NCBI GenBank assembly: GCA_902362975.1
Contig: CABIYO010000016.1
Span: 1 to 31,849 of the forward strand
Length of the DNA stretch: 31,849 nucleotides
Reading direction: 5' to 3'
Source of the DNA: Caryophanales bacterium
Lineage (GTDB): Bacteria > Bacillota > Bacilli > Exiguobacteriales > Exiguobacteriaceae
Notes under the pieces: generated by a model
Told to the model about the DNA's origin: nothing
Databases searched by the model: none
The model's input: the letters and a program-made list of their open reading frames with translations, nothing else
Program-made: the position numbers and the translations under genes
Shown: positions 23,804 through 31,849 of the stretch, one piece after another
How the letters are laid out: every line of letters begins with the position of its first letter
Position numbering within the stretch: position 1 is the stretch's first letter

Positions 23804-25303
23804 ATGAGCAGTACGCAAACGAGAACAGACGTCATTTTGATTGGGGCAGGCATTATGAGCGCAACGCTCGGTTCACTCTTTAAAGAGCTCGTACCGGAGT
23901 GGAACATCAAAGTGTTCGAAAAGCTCGATGCAGCAGGGGAAGAAAGTTCAAACGAGTGGAATAACGCAGGTACGGGACATGCCGCGCTTTGCGAATTAAA
24001 CTATACAACAGAGAACGCAGACGGGACGATCGACATTTCTAAAGCGGTCAACGTCAACGAGCAGTTCCAAATCTCGCGCCAGTTTTGGGCGCATCTCGTC
24101 AAGCAAGGACTGATTGAGAATCCAGGAGCCTTCATTCGTTCAATCCCACATATGAGCATGGTCCAAGGGGAGAAGAACGTCGATTTCTTGAAACGCCGTT
24201 TGGAAGCGCTCACATCGAATCCGCTGTTTGAAGGCATGGTCTTATCGGACGATCCGAATGAATTACGGGAATGGTTCCCGCTCATCATGGACGGACGGAC
24301 ACCGGATGAACCGATTGCTGCGACGAAAATCGACTCAGGGACAGACGTGAACTTTGGCGCATTGACACGTATGTTGTTTGACCATCTCACATCGAACGGG
24401 GTCGAAGTCAACTATGGCCATAGCGTCGAGGACGTGAAGCGCCTCGAGAACGGTCATTGGGAAGTGAAAGTAAAAGACATGTCTCAGAACACGATTGAGA
24501 CGCATACGGCACCGTTTCTCTTTATCGGAGGCGGTGGTGGCAGTTTGCCGCTCTTACAAAAGACAGGGATCCCAGAGTCGAAACAAATCGGTGGGTTCCC
24601 GGTCAGCGGTCTCTTCCTCGTTTGTAAAAATCGTGAGGTCATCGAGCAACATCATGCCAAAGTGTATGGAAAGGCGAAGGTCGGGGCACCACCGATGTCG
24701 GTTCCGCATCTCGACACTCGTTTTATCGATGGACGCAAAGAGTTGCTGTTTGGACCGTTCGCCGGCTTCACACCGAAATTCTTGAAAACAGGATCGAACT
24801 TGGATTTGATTCGTTCGGTCAAACCGAACAACGTTATCACGATGCTTGCCGCAGGGGCGAAAGAGATGCCACTCACAAAGTATTTGATCGAACAGGTACT
24901 CTTGTCTCACGACAAACGGATGGATGAACTCCGCGAATTCATCCCGAACGCCAAGAACGAAGATTGGGACATCGTCGTGGCGGGGCAACGTGTGCAGGTC
25001 ATCAAAGATACACCGCAAGGAAAAGGAACACTTCAATTCGGAACGGAAGTCGTCAGTGCCGAAGATGGGTCGGTCGCGGCACTTCTCGGTGCTTCTCCAG
25101 GCGCATCGACGGCCGTGCACGTCATGTTGAAAGTGCTTGAGCAGTGCTTCCCGCAACACTTACCGGAGTGGGAACCGAAAATCAAAGAGATGGTCCCGTC
25201 GTATGGCTTAAAGCTGTCGGAACACCCGGATTTATTCAAGACGATTCACGAATCGACGGCGGTCACGCTTGGTTTAGAGGAAAAGGACTTAGTCCACAAT
25301 TAA
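23804..25303 (+). CDS. mqo: Malate:quinone oxidoreductase
   Basis: The protein has 499 residues, normal length; GGGGTTTTC and an upstream AAGGATGGGG serve as the ribosome binding region. The FAD-binding dinucleotide fold is [10 protein letters not shown] near residues 13-22, followed by the family signature [20 protein letters not shown] near 48-67. A glycine-rich [13 protein letters not shown] and an SPGAST element near 430 are also typical. It is a peripheral membrane FAD enzyme that oxidises malate to oxaloacetate and reduces quinone, feeding the respiratory chain. Monocistronic, with its own terminator and a complex leader. Confidence 0.97.
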   Translation: MSSTQTRTDVILIGAGIMSATLGSLFKELVPEWNIKVFEKLDAAGEESSNEWNNAGTGHAALCELNYTTENADGTIDISKAVNVNEQFQISRQFWAHLVKQGLIENPGAFIRSIPHMSMVQGEKNVDFLKRRLEALTSNPLFEGMVLSDDPNELREWFPLIMDGRTPDEPIAATKIDSGTDVNFGALTRMLFDHLTSNGVEVNYGHSVEDVKRLENGHWEVKVKDMSQNTIETHTAPFLFIGGGGGSLPLLQKTGIPESKQIGGFPVSGLFLVCKNREVIEQHHAKVYGKAKVGAPPMSVPHLDTRFIDGRKELLFGPFAGFTPKFLKTGSNLDLIRSVKPNNVITMLAAGAKEMPLTKYLIEQVLLSHDKRMDELREFIPNAKNEDWDIVVAGQRVQVIKDTPQGKGTLQFGTEVVSAEDGSVAALLGASPGASTAVHVMLKVLEQCFPQHLPEWEPKIKEMVPSYGLKLSEHPDLFKTIHESTAVTLGLEEKDLVHN

Positions 25304-25312
25304 TAGATTCAA

Positions 25313-25342
25313 GACGAGTATACAATCGTATGCTCGTTTTTT
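25313..25342 (+). terminator. Intrinsic terminator of mqo
   Basis: ACGAGTATAC pairs with GTATGCTCGT (one wobble) around AATC and is followed by a T-run. Confidence 0.85.
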
Positions 25343-25432
25343 CTTTTAATTCTGTGGGAGGGAATCAATAAAGTGGGTATTTACAGAAATAGGAATATGG
25401 AAAAGAGGTGATGGCTCATCAAGCCGATTAAA

Positions 25433-25906
25433 TTGAGTCACTGGGAGCAGAAAAAATATGCGCGTTATTTACGTCATCTGCGAACATACGATGATCACTT
25501 TGAGTATTGTGTCATTCCGAACTATGAGGAGTATGCCATGGAATTGAAGACAGAGTCGATTCAACTCGCCGATTGTTTTGCTGTGCTGATGCGTCAGAAC
25601 GATCACTATATCCTCGTCTCCATAGCGTTAGATGGAGAATGGGAACTCAAACGTGTGTTGCAATGGCTCGACCTCCACGAAGTGAGATTGTTTCATCCTA
25701 CACAGGACACATTGATTCTGTCGAACGTACAGGATGTGATTGATGCGGTCACATTTCAAGGATATCCTCTCGTATTAGTCGAGAAGGGAGCAAACGTGTT
25801 ATTCGTCGGTCCTGAATATCTAGAGGAAGTGACAGACGAATTTGAGCACTATCACAAAATCACGAATACGGCGTCGGCAGAGTCACTCCAAATTGAAGAT
25901 GAATAG
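25433..25906 (+). CDS. Hypothetical protein with an unclear start
   Basis: The product has about 157 residues from the TTG at 25433. The well-placed ribosome binding site AAGAGGTGAT (25403-25412) instead points to the codon at 25418, which is ATC; an in-frame TGA (25409-25411) lies just before it. From that codon the product would begin IKPIKLSHWEQKKYARYLRH. The protein is soluble and acidic, with aromatic-rich strands (CFAVLMRQNDHYILVSIALD). No family was recognised. It ends at a dispersed hairpin repeat that also serves the convergent regulator gene. Confidence 0.7.
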   Translation: MSHWEQKKYARYLRHLRTYDDHFEYCVIPNYEEYAMELKTESIQLADCFAVLMRQNDHYILVSIALDGEWELKRVLQWLDLHEVRLFHPTQDTLILSNVQDVIDAVTFQGYPLVLVEKGANVLFVGPEYLEEVTDEFEHYHKITNTASAESLQIEDE

Positions 25907-25971
25907 GGAGCGGTATCTCATGAATCGAATCGGATTGAAAGAGTTTGTTAAGAGGGGAACTACGTAAGAAA

Positions 25972-26057
25972 GAGGGGGGACCGGCCACCGAAAATCAGTG
26001 ACCGGACCCCCCTCTTTTTATCAAAAATCTTTAAAAGCGGCTAGTTATGTCCCAGCC
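25972..26057. repeat. Dispersed hairpin repeat, copy A (bidirectional terminator)
   Basis: A GC-rich stem with six G residues against six C residues, CCGG blocks inside, is followed by TCTTTTTATCAAAAATCTTT, AAAGCGG and GTTATGTCCCA. The same order occurs at 31668-31752 with few differences. It lies between two convergent genes and ends at the stop codon of the CarD-type gene, so it probably terminates both. Confidence 0.85.
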
Positions 26058-26576
26058 TCAAGGTGTGAGTGTCGCCATGCTTTCATGTAAGTACTCGCCA
26101 ATCGTGCGCTCGATGTCGCTCTCTGAACGTTCGAGGGCAAGGGAGAACTCTTTCACCAAAATCGTTTTGGCATTCTCTAAAATTTTTCGATCTTGTTCGT
26201 ATAGCTTTTTGTTCGCTTGAAGTGCCTCGATTTGTCGACGGCTCAATGTATTGACCACTTGGGCAATCTCGTGACGGTTTCCTGAATGCACGACACTCAA
26301 AAATTCACGATTGCGATTGTTGGAATGTGGATTCCATTCAACGCCAGGCGAGCGGAACGACTCTAAAATCTCTGATGCTTCTTCTGCTTCCAGTAACGTC
26401 AACATCATCACGTTGTCATTATCGACCGGAATGCTGATTTGCAACTTTTGTGAGTTGTTGATGGGGTGAAGCGTATAGTACGATTTCGTCTCTCCTGCGA
26501 CCGTTTTGTCCGAAATATCGTCGATGCGACATACGCCATGGGTCGAGTAGATGATTAAGTCTCCAGTTTTAAACAA
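26058..26576 (-). CDS. CarD/CdnL-type transcription regulator
   Basis: The protein has 172 residues from a TTG at 26576, with GAGGTGAT upstream. It then begins with FKTGDLIIYSTHGVCRIDDI, the RNA polymerase-interacting domain (Tudor-like, shared with the transcription-repair coupling factor). SIPVDNDNVMMLTLLEAEE follows. The C-terminal helical region (LSRRQIEALQANKKLYEQDR) contacts promoter DNA in this family. CarD-type proteins stabilise open complexes, notably at rRNA promoters. An upstream ATG in frame (26612) would add 12 unlikely residues. Confidence 0.9.
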   Translation of the reverse strand: MFKTGDLIIYSTHGVCRIDDISDKTVAGETKSYYTLHPINNSQKLQISIPVDNDNVMMLTLLEAEEASEILESFRSPGVEWNPHSNNRNREFLSVVHSGNRHEIAQVVNTLSRRQIEALQANKKLYEQDRKILENAKTILVKEFSLALERSESDIERTIGEYLHESMATLTP

Positions 26577-26664
26577 GTCGATCACCTCTTCCTTACCTAT
26601 AAGCATAGTCATTCAGAAGATGAAATGTCAACTCGGTTGACGTTTTTGTCCATGTATGCATATG

Positions 26665-26694
26665 AAAAACCGTGTCGCCCTCAAGCCGACACGG
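26665..26694 (-). terminator. Intrinsic terminator of the MarR-type gene
   Basis: On the minus strand CCGTGTCG pairs with CGACACGG and is followed by T5, directly after the stop codon. Confidence 0.85.
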
Positions 26695-27120
26695 TCATAG
26701 TTTCCAATCCATGCGCAGAATGGTTTTCAGTTGTTCGAACGCTTCTTGACCGATACTTTCTTGGATTCGTTGCTCAAGCTGCGCTTTGAGCGTCTCGTTT
26801 TGCTCATAACAAGTGTGACCGAGCGAGGTCAACTCGATACATTTGTCTTTTCGATTTTGCGGATGGTCTGTCACAAGAACGAGCGCTTTACTTTCGAGGT
26901 TCTTGATCAGTTTATGAATCGCTTGTCGAGAAATATGGACACTGTGCGTGACCTCGGCAATTGTTGTTTTCGACTGATAGAGTGTCGCGAGAATATACCA
27001 CTCCGAGTTCGAGAGTTGGATATCACTTTGTTCATTCCAAGATCGTTCACTCATGCGTCGAACTTGATCATTGCGCTCTGACAATAAATCAAGTAGACGG
27101 GTTGACGTTGATGGAGTCAA
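26695..27120 (-). CDS. MarR family transcription regulator
   Basis: The protein has 141 residues from a TTG at 27120, with AGGAG 9 nt upstream. The winged helix-turn-helix is clear: LSNSEWYILATLYQSKTTIA, then VHISRQAIHKLIKNLESKAL (recognition helix), then the wing with DHPQNRKDKCIELT. It is a dimeric repressor or activator, often of stress or efflux genes. Here it could regulate itself or the alcohol dehydrogenase gene upstream on the same strand, but no binding site was identified. Confidence 0.92.
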   Translation of the reverse strand: MTPSTSTRLLDLLSERNDQVRRMSERSWNEQSDIQLSNSEWYILATLYQSKTTIAEVTHSVHISRQAIHKLIKNLESKALVLVTDHPQNRKDKCIELTSLGHTCYEQNETLKAQLEQRIQESIGQEAFEQLKTILRMDWKL

Positions 27121-27163
27121 ATCAAGTCACTCCTCTTTCATTTCCGGCTTTTAGACGTTCCTA

Positions 27164-27192
27164 ACTATACAAAAGCAACTATACCCCGTCAA
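27164..27192 (-). promoter_or_regulatory. Promoter of the MarR-type gene
   Basis: On the minus strand TTGACG (27192-27187) and TATAGT (27169-27164) are spaced by exactly 17 bp, close to the sigma-A consensus. A second TATAGT lies in the spacer. Confidence 0.7.
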
Positions 27193-27202
27193 CGTCAATC
27201 TA

Positions 27203-27230
27203 GAACAAAACGGGGCACCTGGCCCCGTTT
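27203..27230 (-). terminator. Intrinsic terminator of the alcohol dehydrogenase gene
   Basis: A perfect 9-bp stem (AAACGGGGC with GCCCCGTTT, loop of 5) is followed on the minus strand by TTTTGTT-like tail. Confidence 0.8.
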
Positions 27231-27233
27231 CGA

Positions 27234-28262
27234 TTAGCAGTCTTTATTTTTGAAGTCGATGACCATGCGTCCTTGGATTTTCCCTTGCTCCATCTCTTCG
27301 AACACGTCTTGCACCTCGTGAAGACAGCGTTTATGAACAACAGGCACGACGAGCCCTTCTGCCCCAAACTGGAAGGCTTCTTCTAAGTCTTTCCGTGTCC
27401 CGACGAGTGAGCCGACGACTTCGATTCCATCGAGGACGAGACGAGGGATGTTCAAGTCCATCGTTTCAGAAGGAAGACCGACGGCGACCACTTTCCCACA
27501 TGCTCGGACTGCATTGACTGCCGAATTGAAGGCGACTTTTGAGACGGCTGTGACGACAGCGGCATGAGCCCCACCGAACTTCTCTTGTACGATGTCAGCT
27601 GCATCTCCTTCAGTCGATGGGTTAATCGTCAAATCAGCTCCACTCTCTTTGGCGAGTTCGAGCTTATCATCGTTCAAATCTACGGCGATGACGTGTGCGT
27701 TGAAGACGTGTTTCGCATATTGGATGGCCAGGTTGCCGAGTCCACCGCAACCGTAGATGACGACCGTCTCCCCAGGTTTCACGTCTGCGACTTTGATGGC
27801 TTTATACGTCGTGACGCCGGCACATGTGATGCTCGAAGCTTGCGCAGGGTCCAATCCGTCAGGTACTTTGACGGCATAGTCGGCCACGACGATACTTTGT
27901 TCAGCCATCCCGCCGTCCACGCTATATCCGGCATTTTGAACGTTTCGACAGAAAGTCTCCCGGCCTGTCGTACAATATTCGCAACGACCACATGCATGAT
28001 GCATCCAAGCGATACTGACGCGATCGCCAACTTTCAAACTCGTGACATCGTCGGCGATTTGAGATACGATCCCAATCCCTTCATGACCGAGCACACGTCC
28101 TTGGACATCACCGAAGTCACCCGCAGCGACGTGAAGGTCTGTGTGACATACGCCACAGTACTCGACATCGACGAGCGCTTCGCCTACTTGTAATGGACGT
28201 AGTTCCTTTTCGACGACTTCGATGTTGGCCTTGCTTGCTGAATTGACGACGACTGCTTTCAT
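27234..28262 (-). CDS. adhP: Zinc-dependent alcohol dehydrogenase
   Basis: The protein has 342 residues from the ATG at 28262, with AAGGAG upstream. The catalytic zinc ligands fit Cys36 (CGVCHTD), His60/Glu61 (GHEG) and Cys147. The structural zinc ligands are Cys91, 94, 97 and 105 (CGRCEYC then C). The NAD-binding motif GCGGLG is at 171-176. It is a medium-chain dehydrogenase close to AdhP/AdhA, linking ethanol and acetaldehyde. A cre lies about 90 bp upstream, so CcpA control is likely. The symbol is by similarity only. Confidence 0.93.
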   Translation of the reverse strand: MKAVVVNSASKANIEVVEKELRPLQVGEALVDVEYCGVCHTDLHVAAGDFGDVQGRVLGHEGIGIVSQIADDVTSLKVGDRVSIAWMHHACGRCEYCTTGRETFCRNVQNAGYSVDGGMAEQSIVVADYAVKVPDGLDPAQASSITCAGVTTYKAIKVADVKPGETVVIYGCGGLGNLAIQYAKHVFNAHVIAVDLNDDKLELAKESGADLTINPSTEGDAADIVQEKFGGAHAAVVTAVSKVAFNSAVNAVRACGKVVAVGLPSETMDLNIPRLVLDGIEVVGSLVGTRKDLEEAFQFGAEGLVVPVVHKRCLHEVQDVFEEMEQGKIQGRMVIDFKNKDC

Positions 28263-28348
28263 GTGTGAACACACTCCTTGTGAGAATTTAGCAAACCTGA
28301 TGAGAAATCCCTTCTCAATCACATCGTCAGGATAGCATAAAAAATGGG

Positions 28349-28362
28349 ATGAAAGCGCTTTA
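28349..28362. promoter_or_regulatory. cre site upstream of the alcohol dehydrogenase gene
   Basis: ATGAAAGCGCTTTA contains the cre core TGAAAGCGCTTT in the intergenic region about 90 bp before the dehydrogenase start. It is well placed for CcpA-mediated catabolite control. Confidence 0.65.
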
Positions 28363-28457
28363 TTTTTAAATAGGATTTGTCTGAAAGATGAACTTTTCTC
28401 ACACAAAGATTTAGGGGAATAGAGATAGAGAAAGTAGACGAAAGGAGTGTTGTTTGT

Positions 28458-29198
28458 ATGACACGAACAGCGTTATTTCACACATATAAATCAAAGATTT
28501 TGCAGCTATCAAATTTAGAAGAAGAGACGTTGAAAAATGAAGACTTTTTGTTAGACCGTGATGAAAAGAAACAACTTGAGATCTATTACGCACCGTTCGA
28601 ATACATCAATCCGGATGCGAAAGTCGTCATTGCGGGAATCACGCCAGGCTTGTATCAGATGCGTCAGTCGTTTGAGGCGATTCGTGACATGAAGGATGCG
28701 ACAGACGAAGAGGCGCTTCGAGCCGTCAAACAGCGTGGCAGTTTTTCCGGTCCGATTCGAAAGAACTTAGTGACGATGCTGGACGATTTGGAGTTACATC
28801 ATCATCTAGGGATCGAATCCTCCCTCGATTTGTTTGGATCAGCGAACCATCTCGTTCAAAATACAGCGGTTCTTCCTTATCCTGTCTTCTATAAAGGCAA
28901 GAACTATAACGGATCGAGCCCGGATATGATTCGAACAGAGTTGTTTCGACCATACGTAGAAGGAATCTTCGCAGAAGAGATGGCCCATCTTCAAGGCGCA
29001 CTCATCTTACCGATGGGCGTGAACGTGAGGCGAGCCGTGGAGTTATTGGTTGAGCGAGGTCTTTTGGACCAGGAACGCGTGGTAAGCGGTTTTCCGCATC
29101 CATCTGGTGGCAATGGGCATCGCCATCGCATCTTCGCTGAAAATCGAGACACCATGAAACGACATATTGCTGAACATTTCAAACGACATCCACTCTGA
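28458..29198 (+). CDS. Uracil-DNA glycosylase-superfamily protein
   Basis: The protein has 246 residues, and AAAGGAGTG precedes the start. [16 protein letters not shown] near residue 59 resembles the water-activating loop (GxxPG) of uracil-DNA glycosylases. The C-terminal [16 protein letters not shown] fits the DNA-intercalating HPS-type loop. The overall length and a central conserved block with [18 protein letters not shown] suggest a divergent family member. It may act in base-excision repair; its substrate cannot be told. Monocistronic. Confidence 0.68.
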   Translation: MTRTALFHTYKSKILQLSNLEEETLKNEDFLLDRDEKKQLEIYYAPFEYINPDAKVVIAGITPGLYQMRQSFEAIRDMKDATDEEALRAVKQRGSFSGPIRKNLVTMLDDLELHHHLGIESSLDLFGSANHLVQNTAVLPYPVFYKGKNYNGSSPDMIRTELFRPYVEGIFAEEMAHLQGALILPMGVNVRRAVELLVERGLLDQERVVSGFPHPSGGNGHRHRIFAENRDTMKRHIAEHFKRHPL

Positions 29199-29220
29199 AC
29201 CGCAGTGCGGCTCTTTTCAT
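29196..29220 (+). terminator. Weak intrinsic terminator after the UDG-like gene
   Basis: A short GAACCGC/GCGGCTC stem is followed by TTTT. It is weak but in the right place. Confidence 0.45.
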
Positions 29221-29307
29221 GTGAGCACATGAACTGACATCGACTCTTTATTTCGCTAAAATGATAAACGGTTGACTCACTCACGAGATGTAGAAAGGAT
29301 GTCTGCC

Positions 29308-30054
29308 ATGATCACATTGTCGTCCGTCCATAAGCGTTATGGACAAGAGATGGCCGTCTGCGATGTATCGCTTCACATTCGAAAAGGTGAGATTTACGGC
29401 ATCATCGGCGCGAGCGGTGCCGGGAAGTCGACGCTTCTTCGATTGATGAATTTGTTGGAGAAACCGGATGCTGGGAGCGTCACGGTCGATGGCGACCAGT
29501 TGACCGAACTCTCCAACCGGGAACTACGCAAGAAGCGACATCGAATCGGTATGATTTTTCAACAATTTAATCTTGTTGCGAATAAGAACGTCTTTGATAA
29601 CGTCCTCGATTCGCTGAAGCTTGCCAAACGGCCGAAATCATCATGGGAGACACGCGTGATGGAGTGTCTCCGGTTCGTTGGACTCGAAGCGTATCGCGAT
29701 AAATATCCTTCCCAGTTGAGTGGGGGACAGAAGCAACGTGTCGCGATTGCAAGGGCACTCGCGAGCGAACCGAGCGTACTCCTCTGCGATGAACCGACCT
29801 CTTCTCTCGACCCGAATACGACGGCAGAAGTGCTGCGTGTCCTCGAGTCGGTCAATGAACAACTCGGTGTCACCGTCGTTCTCGTCTCACATGAGATGGA
29901 TGTCATCCGTCAAATCTGTCATCGCGTCACCGTCATGGCAGACGGATCCGTTCATGAGACGATTGAGAGGGAGCCGACAGGTGTGGTCGCCATCGATCAG
30001 AATCCAAGTTGGTTCGTCGAACAGTTGCGAGAGGAAGGTGAAGCGAATGCCTGA
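29308..30054 (+). CDS. metN: Methionine ABC transporter ATP-binding protein MetN (short form)
   Basis: The protein has 248 residues from the ATG at 29308, with AAAGG 9 nt upstream; another ATG at 29299 overlaps that site. Walker A is GASGAGKS near residue 39, the signature is LSGGQKQR near 140, and Walker B is LLCDEPTSSLDP near 160. Most MetN proteins have about 340 residues with a C-terminal NIL domain that senses methionine; this one stops before that domain. It overlaps metI by 8 bp. There is no visible SAM riboswitch or T-box in the short upstream gap. Confidence 0.93.
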   Translation: MITLSSVHKRYGQEMAVCDVSLHIRKGEIYGIIGASGAGKSTLLRLMNLLEKPDAGSVTVDGDQLTELSNRELRKKRHRIGMIFQQFNLVANKNVFDNVLDSLKLAKRPKSSWETRVMECLRFVGLEAYRDKYPSQLSGGQKQRVAIARALASEPSVLLCDEPTSSLDPNTTAEVLRVLESVNEQLGVTVVLVSHEMDVIRQICHRVTVMADGSVHETIEREPTGVVAIDQNPSWFVEQLREEGEANA

Positions 30055-30709
30055 CATCTTGGTCCGCTATCAATCAGAGATTTGGCAGTCCATTGCCGAG
30101 ACGTTCATTATGGTCGGGGTATCGATTCTCGCCGCGATTCTAGTCGGATTGCCATTAGGCACGTGGCTTTACCTTTCGCGTAAAGGACAATTGTTAGAGA
30201 ATCAAATCGTCTTCTCCGTCCTCAATCTGGTCGTGAACATCGTCCGGTCTTTCCCGTTCTTGTTACTCGTCGTGTTTTTGATTCCATTTACACGGCTCAT
30301 TATCGGAACTGCCATCGGAACGGCTGCAGCGACCGTGCCACTCTCCATCATTGCCATTGCGCACTATGCGCGACTCGTCGAACAGTCACTGATTGATGTC
30401 CCACGCGGCGTCATCGAAGCGGCACTCTCGATGGGCGCATCGGTTAAAGACATCATCTTTAAGTTTCTTTATGTGGAAGCCCGGTCCGGTCTTGTCCTCG
30501 GATTGACTACATCCATCATCAGTTTTATCTCATACTCGACGATTATGGGAGTCGTCGGGGGTGGTGGCATCGGTGACTTTGCCATCCGTTATGGATATCA
30601 ACAATTTCAGACAGAACTCATGCTCTATATGATTCTCATCATGCTCGTCTTCGTACAGTTGATTCAATTCACGGGCACGACCGTGGCGCGAATCATCGAC
30701 AAACGCTAA
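30047..30709 (+). CDS. metI: Methionine ABC transporter permease MetI
   Basis: The protein has 220 residues with about five membrane spans (for example VSILAAILVGLPLGTWLYLS and LLLVVFLIPF). The EAA loop is recognisable near IEAALSMGASVKDIIFKF, where the ATPase docks. VVGGGGIGDFAIRYGYQQFQ is a MetI hallmark. It overlaps metN and precedes metQ by 20 bp, so the three form one operon for D/L-methionine import. Confidence 0.95.
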   Translation: MPDILVRYQSEIWQSIAETFIMVGVSILAAILVGLPLGTWLYLSRKGQLLENQIVFSVLNLVVNIVRSFPFLLLVVFLIPFTRLIIGTAIGTAAATVPLSIIAIAHYARLVEQSLIDVPRGVIEAALSMGASVKDIIFKFLYVEARSGLVLGLTTSIISFISYSTIMGVVGGGGIGDFAIRYGYQQFQTELMLYMILIMLVFVQLIQFTGTTVARIIDKR

Positions 30710-30729
30710 ACAGAAAGTAGGAAATGAAT

Positions 30730-31542
30730 ATGAAAAAATTGATGGCACTTCTGGCCTCACTCACACTCGTCCTCGCAGCATGCGGGAACGATACAGAAAC
30801 ACAAACGGAACAAGCAAATGAACCACAGACATTGAAAGTCGCATCACTCATCCCACCGATGACAGATATGCTTGAGATCGCGAAAGAACAGCTCGCAGAA
30901 GACAATATCAAACTCGAAATTGTCGTTCTTGGAGACAATGTCCAACCGAACTCGGCACTTGCGGCGAAAGAAGTCGATGCGAACTTCTTCCAACACGTTC
31001 CGTACATGGAGGAGTTCAATCGCAGCAACGATGCGAATCTCGTTCCAATCGAACCGATTTATTTCGCAAACTATGGTGTATACGCAAAAAACTATGACAA
31101 GATGGAAGACATTCCGGAAGGCGCAACGATTGCGATCGCCAACGACGTGTCGAACATCGACCGTTCGCTCTCCCTTCTCGCACAACATGATGTGATCGAG
31201 CTCGGAGAGAAGGAAGGCACGTACTATACACAAGCCGATATCACATCGAACCCGAAAAACTTCAAGTTTGAAGAAGTCGACTTGTTGATGCTCGCGCGCG
31301 CGTACGATGATGTTGATGCGGTCTTGATGACACCGGCTTACGCTGCACCGCTCGGTTTGACACCGAAGAGTGACGCACTCTTAACAGAGGGTGTCGAGAA
31401 CGATTTCGCCATCAGCCTTGTCGCACGTGAAGACAATCAGGATGACGAAGCGATCCAAAAACTTGGCGAAGCGCTCACAAGTGACGAAGTCCGTGCATTC
31501 CTGCAAGAAAACTATGATGAAACAGCCATTCCGGCGTTTTAA
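30730..31542 (+). CDS. metQ: Methionine ABC transporter substrate-binding lipoprotein MetQ
   Basis: The protein has 270 residues from the ATG at 30730, chosen because AGGAA is well spaced; an ATG at 30724 adds two residues. The lipoprotein signal is MKKLMALLASLTLVLAAC, with the lipidated Cys at about residue 18. The mature part is a NlpA-type binding protein: VLGDNVQPNSALAAKEVDAN and FFQHVPYMEEFN are family signatures. It is anchored outside the membrane and delivers methionine to MetI. Confidence 0.96.
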   Translation: MKKLMALLASLTLVLAACGNDTETQTEQANEPQTLKVASLIPPMTDMLEIAKEQLAEDNIKLEIVVLGDNVQPNSALAAKEVDANFFQHVPYMEEFNRSNDANLVPIEPIYFANYGVYAKNYDKMEDIPEGATIAIANDVSNIDRSLSLLAQHDVIELGEKEGTYYTQADITSNPKNFKFEEVDLLMLARAYDDVDAVLMTPAYAAPLGLTPKSDALLTEGVENDFAISLVAREDNQDDEAIQKLGEALTSDEVRAFLQENYDETAIPAF

Positions 31543-31545
31543 TCC

Positions 31546-31757
31546 AAAAGAGGCTGGGACATAACCCAGTAATTTTATAAGAAAGAGGCCCCCGTGAGCG
31601 ACTTGTTCGCGCACGGGGGCCTCTTGTCATGTTTATGGGTTCGTGCATTTCGGACTAAACAGAAAAGAAGGGGTCCGGCCACCGAAAATCGGTGACCGGA
31701 CCCCTCTTTTTATCAAAAATCTTTAAAAGCGGTTAGTTATGTCCCAACCTCTTTTTA
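31546..31757. repeat. Inverted-repeat-bounded hairpin element containing repeat copy B
   Basis: Outer arms GAGGCTGGGACATAAC (about 31550-31565) and GTTATGTCCCAACCTC (about 31737-31752) face each other with one difference. Inside are a perfect 14-bp stem (AAGAGGCCCCCGTG with its complement, about 31583-31625) and the 85-bp hairpin repeat (31668-31752) shared with 25972-26057. No ORF is contained. This looks like a small non-autonomous repeat or a composite of terminators after metQ. Confidence 0.75.
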
Positions 31758-31849
31758 GTACTCTTCGTATTCACGAGGATCTTGGTCATCGATGCGCCCA
31801 TCCTGCTTCGTCAACGCATTGAGCGTCTCCATCTCTTCTTCGGTCAACT
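31755..31849 (-). CDS. 3' end of an unidentified gene, leaves the window
   Basis: The minus strand reads an open frame ending LTKQDGRIDDQDPREYEEY and TAA at 31757-31755. The tail is very acidic. Only about 31 codons are visible, so the protein cannot be identified. Its stop overlaps the edge of the repeat element, as happens for the CarD-type gene and copy A. Confidence 0.6.
   Translation of the reverse strand, partial: LTEEEMETLNALTKQDGRIDDQDPREYEEY

Noticed and set aside
25972..26057. Possible CRISPR repeat or REP array
   Set aside because: There are only two copies 5.7 kb apart and no regular spacers. No CRISPR array was seen anywhere in the window.
29199..29307. SAM riboswitch or T-box before metN
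   Set aside because: The gap is only 109 bp and shows neither the conserved T-box sequence nor an S-box fold followed by a terminator.
1..31849. tRNA or rRNA genes
   Set aside because: No cloverleaf with a GTTCRA-type arm and CCA-ready acceptor stem, and no rRNA-like stretch, was noticed on either strand.

Overview
The window looks like chromosomal DNA of a low-to-mid GC Firmicute of the Bacillales, most likely Exiguobacterium or a close relative. This is inferred from strong AGGAGG-type ribosome binding sites, frequent TTG/GTG starts, cre-type palindromes, and gene types usual in that group (DUF4317, CD3324-family, FusB-type EF-G-binding protein, CarD-type regulator, Mqo, MetNIQ). No database search was possible, so the genus is a judgement.

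Left part (about 1-9920): an acquired, AT-rich type I restriction-modification island. In order it carries an IS30-family remnant, a half-length specificity subunit, hsdM, an unknown gene, three tandem hairpins, dinD, a full-length hsdS, hsdR and a YgjP-like metalloprotease gene. All read rightward, with overlaps or short gaps except at the hairpins. The block is bracketed by two 101-bp inverted copies (95/101 identical) of what looks like the 5' end of an IS3-family insertion sequence. The left copy leads into a transposase-like gene that leaves the window. The right copy is cut off at the start of msrA, where it supplies the terminator of the hsd operon and the leader of msrA.

Middle part (about 9.9-16.4 kb): core-like genes. 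These are msrA, a 35-residue membrane peptide, an operon of a secreted HNH nuclease and an 80-residue protein, a DUF4317 protein, a DbpA-type RNA helicase, a Cys-rich protein and an HSL-type esterase.

Decay zone (about 16.4-23.6 kb): five broken genes lie among intact ones. They are a GH3 beta-glucosidase, a HAD phosphatase, a DUF1349 protein, the C-terminal stub of a methylguanine-DNA methyltransferase, and a histidine phosphatase cut off by a terminator. Between the DUF1349 relic and the ogt stub sits a 427-bp element with IS200/IS605-like ends, no transposase gene and dense RNA-like folding. It is a candidate stand-alone guide-RNA (omega RNA) element. Intact genes here encode CD3324-family, FusB-like, LURP-one-like, Nudix and DegV proteins.

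Right part (23.6-31.8 kb): mqo behind an operator-like palindrome and a leader hairpin, a hypothetical gene, CarD- and MarR-type regulators, a zinc alcohol dehydrogenase with an upstream cre, a uracil-DNA-glycosylase-like gene and a metN-metI-metQ transporter operon. Two copies of a dispersed hairpin repeat (about 85 bp, 5.7 kb apart) end the flanking genes. The right copy lies inside a larger inverted-repeat-bounded structure.

The points most worth following up are the ORF-less IS605-like RNA element, the architecture of the hsd island (half-S, unknown gene, hairpin array, dinD, protease), and two genes with ATC at the position where the start codon is expected.
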